64,000 nucleotides of DNA from Pilaira anomala. Lineage: Eukaryota; Mucoromycota; Mucoromycetes; Mucorales; Mucoraceae. Every line of letters starts with the position of its first letter. Position 1 is the stretch's first letter. Both the position numbers and the translations under genes were made by a program. Location of the stretch: contig JAIXMQ010000011.1 of assembly GCA_025716855.1 (NCBI GenBank), positions 372,001 to 436,000 of the forward strand. The letters run 5' to 3'. The notes beneath the pieces are model-generated. The model was not told where the DNA came from and ran no database searches. It saw only the letters and a list, made by a program, of their open reading frames with translations. Below, in pieces: positions 11,324 through 21,855 of the stretch.

Positions 11324-13123
11324 GAATATTAATAAAAGAAAAGAAGTAAAAGAGAAAGAGAGAAAGAGAGAGAAATTGAAAGAAAGAAAGAAAGAAAGAA
11401 AGTAAAGGAAGAGAAAAAGGGGATTATAACTCTTATATGTTGGAGTGTACTGCCCCTTTTTATTGCATTGATTGCATGTTAAAATATAAACTGATCATAA
11501 TATCTTGTGAGCAACCATAATATCCAAGTATATATATATTACGGAGTTTCAACGACCAAAACTACTGTACAAAACACGATATGTGCGTGTGTGTGTCATA
11601 TATACTAGATATTTATAAAATCAGATGGGGCTTCAAATCTTTGAATTATTTCTTAATATCATATACAACACAATAAATTTTAGGGCTAAGAAAAAAAAAA
11701 GGCAAACAAGTTGAAAGCTATTAATGTATAACTTCGGTTAAAATAAGTATAGTCATTTTACAATTAAAATGACGGGTAAAATACAACGCTATAACACATA
11801 TTGAATATGCCAAATAGTAAGGAAATAAAATGTAATTATGTACCGCGTATCGGCCAAGAAAGCTAACCTGGAAATGTTGTAACTAAATACACACATACAA
11901 AAAAGAAACAAATAACAGTGATCGTTCTTGAGAGCAGAGTATTAACATTTTAGCCTATATTCAATGAATTCAGAATTCAGACTTTTTATCTCTAAATCAT
12001 TTATACATAGAAAAATTATTCAATATTTTGATACAAGTCTTAATTCAAAGTTAATATCAAACTTAATAGTTAATAATCAAATCTTGTATATATTTCTTTA
12101 AGATTTTAACAACTACTATAAGATGTTCTACTCATACTTATGTGAGGAGGGAGGCTTCCAGCAAAAGTGAATGAAGGGCTAGCACGATTTAAGGTGAAAA
12201 CAAGTGAGCCTTAGAAGGGGTCAATTAGTTCGGGAGATATTCTTTGGGTTATAGCCATAACGAGTTTTTGTCACTTCCCTAACGAGTGGGTATTACCTTA
12301 TGAAGGAGTTACCCAAATTTTACTTATAAATAAAAAAAAAAACTTACCCTAGTTTTATCATCCCCCTCCTCATCGAAAAAGGAAAAACTTATAATTAGGT
12401 ACATTACCCTTGAGCCATTGTACCTAGATTTTCTTTGCTTTTCCTTTAAAAAAATCTTGACACTTTATGAGGAATTCGTCTTTATCTTTTAAATCTGATA
12501 TCATTGCTCCATATCAATGGTCTGGACAATTGTTGTAACAACATAAACTGATTAGTTTTTTTTTTTTTTTTTCAATTAATTTATGGTATCTTCCAAATTA
12601 AATACGATTGGTTAAAAGATCTTTACTACATTATCGTTCATAGTTTTTTTTTTATGGCTTCCATGTATCAATAAGAAAAAGACTTTAACAACAGCAACAA
12701 AAATATGGGCTTAGGCATACACTACTTATCATAATAACGAAAATACTAGTTGATATCATAACAACAAAAAAGACGGATTAGAAAATGTACATTTGACCAC
12801 AGTCGTCAAATCTCCGTTTTGTAGCATCTCATTAAAGAAAGCACACCCAATTCAATGTTTCGATTCATACAAACAGGTATTGAAAAAGTTCTGTTGTTGA
12901 AACCAAGAAAACAAACAAAAGAAATGTCCCACCATGTTCAATAACCAATTGACAACCTCAATTTATTTCCATAGTAAAGTTCTACAACTGAAAACTTCAA
13001 AGTTGGTGTCAAAATACGTTGCATTTGTCAATAATTATCGCAATAGAAAAATCTTAAAACTGAAGTCCTGAATTCGATAATGTTTAAAAAAGAAGAAGGA
13101 CATAGTCCTATTCGTTTTTTAAA
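11324..13123. other. Intergenic between RasGEF and mitochondrial SSB genes
   Basis: No gene can be supported in this 1.8 kb. It starts with a GAAA-type microsatellite (about 11341-11403) just upstream of the RasGEF start. The 12130-12310 stretch is less AT-biased than its surroundings. A short inverted repeat (TAGGTAC near 12397 and GTACCTA near 12419) could form a hairpin. I see no ORF, tRNA or pol III box that I can defend. Confidence 0.5.
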
Positions 13124-13621
13124 TTATTTGTAGACTACATAATGATGTCCTGAGAAATAAAGAAAAACTTCTTTTTGGTATGTATCAAGTCGAACATATT
13201 TTATTGTTTTTTTTTCATTTTCTTCTTTATTAGGAGAGGGAGCCAACAATGTGAATAATGTTTGATTAAAGTTAGTTCTTCTGCTCGCATTTTCCTCGTC
13301 ACTGATTTTGCCATGACGAACTACAGCTTCAACGTAAACTATATCACCCTTCTTCACCACATTAAACCATTCTTGAGGGTTCCAATAAGAAATGTCATGA
13401 AATTGTCTATTCCTAATCAGGCTGCCTTTTTTATCAGCATAAACTTCTGAAGTAACAAGGGTGAACTTGGCAACACGGCTATGTTTAAACTCGATTATTC
13501 GAGGATCAGTAAAAACTTCACCGACCAAAATGAGCTTGTTTATATCGAAGCGAGTAGCAGAAACAGAGAAAGATCTAGCAAACTTGAGCGAGTGGGTAGC
13601 AGGATGAATAAAAGTTGACAT
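13124..13621 (-). CDS. Mitochondrial single-stranded DNA-binding protein (SSB-like)
   Basis: This is a 165-aa single-exon protein with an N-terminal sequence rich in Ser/Arg/Phe and lacking acids (FARSFSVSATRFD), typical of a mitochondrial presequence. It is followed by a bacterial-type SSB OB-fold: NKLILVGEVFTDPRIIEF, VAKFTLVTSE, a turn, then HDISYWNPQEWFNVVKKGDIVYVEAVVRHGK. The closing strand is RLDTYQKEVF. In yeast the corresponding protein is Rim1, which coats single-stranded mtDNA and supports its replication. The family's Trp/Phe DNA-stacking positions appear kept (W in YWNPQEW). Length is slightly above Rim1 because of a charged insert (PSPNKEENEKK). It could be a diverged paralogue rather than the principal mtSSB. 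Confidence 0.82.
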   Translation of the reverse strand: MSTFIHPATHSLKFARSFSVSATRFDINKLILVGEVFTDPRIIEFKHSRVAKFTLVTSEVYADKKGSLIRNRQFHDISYWNPQEWFNVVKKGDIVYVEAVVRHGKISDEENASRRTNFNQTLFTLLAPSPNKEENEKKTIKYVRLDTYQKEVFLYFSGHHYVVYK

Positions 13622-15106
13622 GATAAATAGTTAAATAAAAGACTACTTTTGTTTTTTTTTTTTTATCGCCATGAGCTGATTAAACTTTCATTTCAGGATT
13701 TAAGATAAAACCGGATCTTTAGATCCCACACGCACAAAAAACTTTCATCATCTAGTATTAAACATGTAAATTATTATGAGGATATAACATGTTTTTATTA
13801 TAATGCCTAGTAGTTTATGTCCCTGATTTATGTAATCATATACATAGTTATTTATGAGTAGACGATTGTTAACCGCCATTACGTCGCAGTAAACTGCGCT
13901 ATATAAATTTCATTAGGATTCTATTTATTTTCTGGATTACTTTCTAGCTTTATCAGGTACTACATATGTCTTCTTTGCCATAACTTCTAGCTGCTTCTTC
14001 CGCTAGTGTTTGGTTGGGTTTAAACAGCTTAAGTACGAGAACCAAGTATACGTGGCTTTGTAAATAAGCGAGGGCTCATTTAGATCCTGAGTATAACAGA
14101 GATTGACATTCGGTGAAGCTTCAATCTTTTGGATAACTACAAATCTTGACGTTTTCTTCTTCAAGTGTTCTTTGCAATAAAAAATACAACATGTCTCTTC
14201 TTTGGAGATAATGCATCCTAATTTGAAAATCCCTACTGAGAAAAGATTTGTACAGACGTATGCTACTGTTCAAGTTTCTCGCGAATACTCTAGATGAGTG
14301 ATGCTCTCTAAAAAAAAACCCCTTCAAAAGCCTTGATTTTTTAAGAAAGAGTGTATTTGTTCTTGAAATCAATTTTAGACAATGAACTACCTTTTTGTAA
14401 TAAAATTGCTATGTTATCATTGTCAACAAATATTGTGCAAGTTTCAAAGCCGTTCATGTCTTGATACAATCTCTTGCCTGAATAACATATGCAATCAAAC
14501 AAGAGGTTAATATGGTAACTATTGGAAGGATAGTTCCATGTTGTGTAATGAGAAAAGAAGCATAAATATATTAAAGAAAAGGGGAAAAAAGAAGTGCTTT
14601 ATTTATAATAAGATTAAACGGTAAAGTATATGAGATGTTTACACTGTGTAGGTTTGTTTATATTAAAAGTAATTCCGGATGTATAATGATATTGAATAAC
14701 TACTACTAAATAAAAGTTCGATAAATTTAGGTTGAAAGGGCAACACACAGATGGACCGTGGTCCGAACGCATGGTCTGGTAAATATAGGTCTACGTTTTG
14801 AAGTACGATCCTTCTGAATCAGATAAATGTTTGATATTCAACATAAGTGGTGGACTCTGTACACTTTATGTTTTACACAAACAAGGGTGGGCGAATAAAA
14901 ATGAGAGTTTTCTCCTTAGGAGGAGTGTAAAATATATACTTATAATATCGTTACTTCTGGCTTTCTCACTCTCACTCTTAATCCCTTTTACTCTCTCACT
15001 CACTCATTCTTTTTATCCCTACTACAAAAGAATAAATAAATAACAACACAAAACTACCTAGTTTTTTTTTTTTTAATTCTAAAAAAAAATTGTTACATGA
15101 TATTCA
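13622..15106. other. Intergenic upstream of USP gene; contains a repeat relic
   Basis: No gene is supported. About 14440-14545 is similar, in direct orientation, to about 51885-51985, and about 14640-14810 is similar in inverted orientation to 51540-51700 and 23750-23900 (shared core ACCGTGGTCC flanked by matching bases). This stretch therefore holds a rearranged copy of the repeat that follows fold-back elements B and D. The remainder, including an 83-codon frame at 14121-14372 on the minus strand, shows no motif. Confidence 0.5.
14440..14810. repeat. Rearranged relic of the flank repeat (copy G)
   Basis: The left part (including CAATCTCTTGCCTGAATAA) matches 51885-51985 directly, while the right part around 14750-14790 is the reverse complement of 51545-51600 and 23760-23815. 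The two halves have opposite relative orientation here compared with the other copies, as expected for an inversion or a fold-back element end. Boundaries are approximate. Confidence 0.6.
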
Positions 15107-16727
15107 ATGTCATCTCCTAATTATCATTTACCTACTATAGCAGCTGTTGCTGGTATAGCTTTAGCTGCTTCAAGCTATGTTATGTCTAGTAATAGTTACG
15201 AAACTAAAAGACGAAGAAGAAGAGTCAAGTCCAAGATTCAACGAGGTATTTTTATTACAATTTTTTTTCGTTCGATTATTAATACTGATTGTTTTTTTAT
15301 TATTATTATTATAGAACGAGATGGGCAGTTTATTTTAGGCCTTGTTAATACACAAAACTATTGCTTTGTTAATTCGGTTCTACAAGTAAGTATAGCACCC
15401 ATCAACTTATTTAACAAAAGAGAAAGATGCTCAACTTTTTATTTTAGGCCTTTGCTACTTTAGCTACTTTACGTTCTTATCTCGCAAGTATTTTTTTTAT
15501 AATATAAATATTTCCTTATCTTCTAACGGCTTTATAGGCTGAACGCGTTGATGAACAAGGTGATGAATCAGCACCTTCAGTGCCACAAAATGAATTTATT
15601 TTACAATCTGTTGCTTGCGCTCTTTATGCTACAATCGAAAGTAAGTAGTAAAATTATACTTATAAAAAAAAACGTTTGCAAACATGTGTATACAGTGTTG
15701 AATAGACCTTTACCGAGACCAAAATCTATTGCACCTACTGATTTTTTAACGGCTTTGGAACGAAAATCTGGAGGTACTATCAACCGTGATCAACAGGTAA
15801 AAACATGAAACATTTAAAAAGCGTTACATTTTATTTATTTACATATATATATGTATATAAAGGATGCACACGAACTATTTCAAATTATATCTAGTGCGTT
15901 AACATCTGAAGAAGAAATTCAATACCGTGAGAACGCAACTTCTTTATTAGATGCTACAGCCATTCGAGGTTTTACAATAGGAGAAAATGTAAGTATGAAA
16001 TTATGAAAAATTAATTCATCATCTCATATGTGTGTGTGTCTGTGTGTGTGTGTGTGTGTGTGTGTATAATAGGATTCAAATGATTTTGAAACCTCATCTG
16101 TTTCCTCTTTTGGAACATCAGCTTCCATGTGGAGCTCATTTTCAGTTTGTACAGTAGGCGGAAACCTTCGCCCGAGACGCCGTAGTCCTAAAAATCCTTT
16201 TACTGGATTAGCCGCATCCAAAATTAGCTGTATGAAATGTGGCTATACGGTACGTTGAATGTATATACATATATATCTTAATAATGCCTGACAAATGATA
16301 AATATATGTATACAGGCACCTATTAGACATCATACATTTGATAATATTTCATTGACTGTGCCTCAGCAGGTAAATCTATATCTGTATTTATTTTTAGCTA
16401 AAAAAATATATATATGCTTACTAAATATGTTATATGTAGTCAAGTTGCACTTTAGACAATTGTTTGAAGACGTATACAAAGGTTGATTTTTTAAATGATT
16501 TTCAATGCCGAAAGTGTACGTTAGTTGCTACCTTGGAAGCTTTAACAAAAGAAATTGAATCGATTCAAGCAAAAGACGAAGAGAGAGCTTCGGTTTTAAA
16601 AATAAATATTGGTAGATTGAAGGATGCTTTACAATCAAATATTGAAGCCAGTTTGGTAAGTACTTTTTTTTTTAAAAAAAAAGTGTGTTTATGAGAGAGA
16701 TAGTAAAAGAAAGAGCAAGGGAGAGTA

Positions 16728-16824
<97 letters not shown>

Positions 16825-17533
16825 TAATAATACTAAACCTTTTGGGTCTTATTGGTAATAGTATGGATTGCCATTGGTTACACCTAAAGAAACACCACGT
16901 ACTACAAAACAAACCATGTTTGCTAACCCTCCCAAATCACTTTGTCTTCATCTTTCTCGATCTATATATCATCCTTCAGGTATAATTCAAAAAAATAATT
17001 GCCAAGTCGAGTTCTCGGAATATATTGATTTGGCTGCTTATACAACCAACGGATATATGAACACAACCGATCCTTCAGCCTCATTAAGTTCACCTCCACC
17101 TACACCAGTTTTACCTCATACGCGTACTAGCCGTACCAGTCTTGTTTACCTTCGAAACATGACAAATGGACATCGATTCACGCACCATCACAGTGGTGGT
17201 GATGGACTTGGTGTAGCACTCATGTCTAATAAGGATGATCGTACAGTACAAAATGCGTTACCCTCTTTATCAGTTGCACCTGTTGCTCGTACTATCATGT
17301 ATAGGTTATGTGCAGTGATTGTACATTATGGTAATCACAACTCCGGACATTTTGTTACTTACCGTCGAAAGAAATTGCCTACAGGACATGAAGTTCGTAG
17401 TCCTCTGAATGATTTAAAGCCTAAACCGCCTACCAAGTTCTGGAAATGTAGTGATGAAGTGATTGAAGAAGTAGATTTAGATACTGTCTTGAAAAGTGAA
17501 GCTTACATGTTATTTTATGAGCGTGATGTATAA
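15107..17533 (+). CDS. Membrane-anchored ubiquitin-specific protease (USP30/Ubp1-like)
   Basis: This is a cysteine deubiquitinase of the USP family. Ten exons (15107-15245, 15315-15385, 15448-15483, 15538-15640, 15696-15796, 15863-15988, 16073-16249, 16316-16369, 16440-16655, 16862-17533) give 1695 nt or 564 aa. An N-terminal hydrophobic helix (residues about 10-26) followed by a Lys/Arg cluster suggests a membrane anchor, like USP30 on mitochondria or yeast Ubp1 at the ER. The Cys box is GLVNTQNYCFVNSVLQ with catalytic Cys63. A finger has CxxC pairs at 245/248 and 292/295. The His box is HNSGHFVTYRRK (His504), and WKCSDEVIEEV carries the third catalytic residue (about Asp539), ending AYMLFYERD. 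Intron 3 appears to be GC-AG. Intron 9 carries a long GA tract. Between Cys and His boxes lies a Ser/Pro-rich insertion. Confidence 0.92.
16029..16066. repeat. (GT)n microsatellite inside USP intron 6
   Basis: GT dinucleotide run directly upstream of the 3' splice site of the intron between exons 6 and 7 of the USP gene, with one interruption. Confidence 0.85.
16731..16822. repeat. Long (GA)n microsatellite inside USP intron 9
   Basis: About 45 uninterrupted GA units fill most of the roughly 206-nt intron between exons 9 and 10, so this intron is longer than its neighbours solely because of the repeat. Its purine strand is the coding strand. Confidence 0.92.
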
Positions 17534-17712
17534 TTTCTATCTTTCTTTCACTTTTATTGTATTATGTAGTATACTATTTATTTTAAAAATAAAATTTCTC
17601 ATGTCGTCCCCTTATCATTACTTTTAGATAAAAGTTAACCCCATTTTTTCCACTCAAATCACTCAGTTTTTTTTTTTTTTTTTTTTTTGAAGTATAAAAA
17701 GCGAAACTTTTT

Positions 17713-19760
17713 GAAATTACCACTACATTATAGTAGTAAATACTCTACACTACGCTACGTATTTACTGACATTGATTAGTCCTTTGAGAAAGAAAAAAGA
17801 GGTACTACAGACAAGATTATTTTGTTACAGAGAAAAAAAGCGTATTTTTGGGCCTTGGATTTTTTTAAAAATTATAAATGTGGATATATATTGGGATTAT
17901 AAGAATTTTAGAGCAAAGCTATTGAATGGTTTATAATATAGACTTTGAAGCTCTTTCGAATGGTATAAAAATCAAAGTAAAGTACTTGTAAAGATTAATG
18001 ATTGTTGTGAGAAAGTCAAATTATGGCTTTTGTTAGGGCAAGTATATTTTTTATATCTAAATTTATGAATCCAAATATATGATAAAATATGTTTTTAAAT
18101 TCTGCATCGACTGTATATCATATTATATATCAGAATAATTGAATTAGGATGACTTTAATTTGACAAGAAAGAAAATTTTGTCAATATCTCGATTTTTTCT
18201 TTCCATTTTAGGGTAGAAAAACGGGGCGTCCATAGGATTTGTAGTGTATCTGGTCTATTTTCATAGGGTGTGTAACGTTTCACTCTGCTTAGAGTCCTAT
18301 GGACACACCGTTTGTTTTTACCCTAAAATAAGCGCGCCTCATATAAACTACACACACCAATCTAGTATCTATACACACCACATATTTAAGCCCAGGAAAT
18401 CTTTCGTGTCAAATTAAAGTCCTTCAATATTAACTATTTTATTATACAATACTATATCCAGAAAATTCTAAATTTATATGGGCAGATGATTGTATATAAA
18501 GATTTATTCTTTTATATGTAAAAAATATACTTTCTTTAACAAAAACTGTTTTCCTTACATGCACTACAAATGGAGAGTGCATGTAGCATGGTCTAGATAC
18601 ACCTCATTTTTCGGTCCCAGAAATCAAAATTTTGACAAAAAATACCTTCTTGTCAAAGTAACGTTCCTCTAAATCAACTATTTCATTAAACAATATGATA
18701 TACAAAAAGTGCAGAATTTGAAGGCGCATTTTTCTATATTTTTAAAAATATATATTTAGATGTGCAAAATATACTTGCCCTAACAAAAACTATAAACCGT
18801 TTTATCACAATAACCACTAATATTTGTAATTATTTTATTTTGATTTTTACATCATTCGAAAGAGTGCAAAATTCTGTATTTACCGTTAAAAAACCAAGCG
18901 TTAAATCCTTTTCAATGTAAAGATATATCTATCTTTCTGATTTTTGAAAAAATCCATAGGGGGGGACTAGCAAATTTTTCTAAAAAATGGAATTTTTTTC
19001 ACAGCTTAAAAAAAATTAAAAATTAGAAATGCAGATATATCTTTGTATTTAAATGGTTTTAAAGTTTAGCTTTTTATTGATGTCTAAGGTAGAATTTGAC
19101 GCTCTTTCGAATGGTGTAAAAATCAAAGTAGAATAATTACAAAGTTTAATAGTCATTACGAGAAAGCACAGCTTCTATTAGGACATGTATATTTTTTATA
19201 TACAAGATAATAAATCTAAATGCATAGAAATCTTAGTTTTTAAATTCTACATTTTTGGAATATAACATTGTCTAACAAAATATGTCTGTATCTTGATTTG
19301 GTTTTTTCCCTGTTTTTTGGACCTAAAAATTGAGATTTGCGTCCAAATTTCTTTCTTTTCAAATTAAAGTCTTTTATTTCACCTATTCTATTATACAATA
19401 TAATATAAAATCAATGCAGAATTTGAAGGCGCATCTTTCTATTGATTTATAATTGTTATTTTGTATGTAGAAAATATACTTGCCCTAACAAAAACTATAT
19501 ATTGTTTTTTTATAATACCTATAAGTATTTGTTACTGTTTTACTCTGCTTTTTACATCATTAAAAAGAGCGTCAAATTCTACATATAGCCTTAAAAATCC
19601 AAGCTTTAAAGCCTTTTTAATGTAAAGATGTATGGATATTTCTGAATCTTGAAAAAATCCATAGGGGGGGACTGGCTGATTTTTACCTAAAAATACACTT
19701 TTTCCTCTTTTTCCGATGATTTGATTGGCTCAATTTTTTTTCGCTGTAACAAAGAAAAAA
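17713..19760. mobile_element. Fold-back element A (non-coding, long palindromes)
   Basis: This is a repeat of about 2.0 kb with no credible ORF. Two imperfect palindromes follow one another. In the first (about 17900-18920, centre near 18410), for example, TTTTGTTAGGGCAAGTATAT at 18032 is mirrored by ATATACTTGCCCTAACAAAA near 18771. The second (about 19010-19690) is centred near 19335. Both contain the motif CTCTTTCGAATG or its complement, so they are paralogous. The left end resembles the left ends of copies B and C. The right end (GATTTGATTGGCTCAA, near 19720) is the inverse of their left ends but lacks the last roughly 110 bp. A smaller stem (GTCCATAGGA near 18226 with TCCTATGGAC near 18293) lies inside palindrome 1. 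Confidence 0.75.
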
Positions 19761-20145
19761 ACCTTTTTTTTTTGGGATTGATTGAAAGTTTACAAGGCTT
19801 TAGATGATGTATCTGTTTTAAGTAATAATATGGCAGTATGCCAATAGCTTTTTTTTTTTTAAAAAAATCAATGAATAAAGATCGATTTTTAAACAAAATC
19901 AATATATAAAAAGCTATTTAAAGTGGTATATTATACCAATAGCAATAGCGCCTTTATTATGAACGTCATTTTGAAATAAGATAAAGACCAATGATATGAA
20001 GCAATATACAATTGAAAAGCCAATAGCTACTGAGATCTAGCAGATTTGCAGGTAAAATAATGTCATGAAATATCTAATTTGCAGGTAAAACTAGGACCGA
20101 TAAAGTACAGATTTTGCGGGTAAAACCAGGACTTGGGGCTAATTC

Positions 20146-20735
20146 CAAGAATATTACTATCAAGACGCGATGCAATCCCAATAGAATCCCTCAAGGTATT
20201 CAGATTTCAAACAAGTAGTAGAACATCATAATCTTGATGAAAAACCAGCGCTAATAATGGAGGTCCATACGAGTGCGATGCAATTCATATTTTCCAACAC
20301 TTTCACTTGGGACAGACTCTAGGAATCTTACTATCAAGACGCGATGCAATCCCAATAGAATCCCTCAAGGTATTCAGATTTCAAACAAGTAATAGAGCAT
20401 CATAATCTTGATGAAAAACCAGCGCTAATAATGAAGGTCCATACGAGTGCGATGCAATTCATATTTTCCAACACTTTCACTTGGGACAGATTCTAGGAAT
20501 CTTACTATCAAGGTGCGATGCAATCCCAATAGAATCCCTCAAGGTATTCAGATTTCAAACAAGTAATAGAGCATCATAATCTTGATGAAAAACCAGCGCT
20601 AATAATGAAGGTCCATACGAGGTGCGATGCAATTCATATTTTCCAACACTTTCACTTGGGACAGATTCCAGGAATCTTACTATCAAGGTGCGATGCAATC
20701 CTAACAGATTCTCTTAAGGTATTCAGAGTACTTCT
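20146..20735. repeat. Tandem repeat, about 174-bp unit, roughly 3.4 copies
   Basis: The marker GCGATGCAATCC recurs near 20166, 20340, 20514 and 20689, giving periods of 174, 174 and 175 bp. Copies are nearly identical (for example CAAGACGCG against CAAGGTGCG), with the last copy breaking down after ATTCTCTTAAGGTATTCAGA. A shorter motif related to TTTGCAGGTAAAA is repeated three times just upstream (20045-20130). The unit carries no open frame. Confidence 0.92.
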
Positions 20736-21120
20736 AAACAAAACTGATTAGTTATAGTACTGACATTTTGTGCTCTGATCTTATTTGCATACCTTATTGC
20801 TTGTAAATATAGTTGCTGAACAACCTATGTTGTTAAAAAAAAAGGCATCATAAGAAAAAAGGATCATTTTCTATTTGAGATTTATTAGACAAAATGAATC
20901 ATTTATTTTTTGATAAAATTATTAAACTTACCTTTGATAACAATATGTTTTATGCAGGTCTTTTTTCCCTTGGAACGTTGTCTTCTCTAGGCAAGGAGTG
21001 TGGCAAAAGAAGAGATTAAAAACTGTAGCGGTAAGGAAGGAAGATTCATTTTGGAATATATATAAAGAGAAGAAAGTGAAAGAAAAAAACAAAATAAAAA
21101 AAAAGATTATTTATAATGAA

Positions 21121-21217
21121 CCCCCCCCCTGTTTGTCTGGCGTATGAGAAAAAAAACCCCCCTGTTTGTCTGGCGTATGAGAAAAAAACCTGCTTGTATG
21201 CCATGTGAAAAAAAAAA
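21121..21217. repeat. Minisatellite, about 31-36-bp unit, 2.5 copies
   Basis: Two direct copies of C-run + TGTTTGTCTGGCGTATGAG + A-run followed by a third degenerate copy (CCTGCTTGTATGCCATGTG + A-run). Confidence 0.85.
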
Positions 21218-21855
21218 TTGATGTAATGGTGTATTTCATGCAAAAGTTATAAAATACCTTATTCACGTGACAATGTGCCTTGTTATACTTTTTATAAATC
21301 CGGATAAAAGTCATCCGTGATTTTACTATACAGTATAACTTGCTTACTTATAAAAAAATTGTTAATTTAATCCTTTGTGTATTAATATCACTCTTTTTCT
21401 TTTCTAGTATTTTCAATTAAATACTAGTTGGTTCTTTTATTCAAACTATTTATGTTACTAGATTTCATTTTTTTATTCTGTATTTTTCTTCCAATATCGT
21501 TAGTTATCATTAGTTCCTAAAAAAAATGTACAATGAACCACATTTTGCCATTTTATTTCAGAGTGTTTCTCAAGTTCATTTGTAATATATATATATATAT
21601 ATATATACATATAAATCTTTCAATATCATTCACTAGATTTTTATAAACACCATTCACTAGTTATGTACATTGCTGTAATCGTTAATTTTCTTTACCTTGA
21701 GGATATGCCATTTTGCTTAAGCAAAAATAAAGCAGCCATATCAGTTTGACTAAAACTTTTGGTGGTCGATGCCAAGGTAATATAATTCTTGATATAGTTA
21801 AATCTGCCTCTCTCACTTTTAATTTATGGTAAAAAAAAAATTTTAAAGAAAGAGA

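Noticed and set aside
14121..14372. 83-codon minus-strand frame upstream of the USP gene
   Set aside because: No family feature, no splice partners, and composition is typical of random AT-rich frames.
16565..16912. Ser-Leu-rich frame across the GA tract in the USP intron
   Set aside because: Produced by the microsatellite; it is antisense to a coding gene.
18490..18672. A 60-codon frame (MYIKIYSFICKKYTF...) kept open in all four fold-back copies (18490, 22189, 46539, 50058)
   Set aside because: Between copies most differences in the frame are amino-acid changing (Ser/Phe, Phe/Ser, His/Arg against few silent ones), and the frame lies in a palindrome arm. Its openness is best explained by recent common origin, not selection on a protein.
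20146..20735. Possible CRISPR-like array
   Set aside because: The repeat is a contiguous 174-bp tandem unit without variable spacers, and the genome is eukaryotic.
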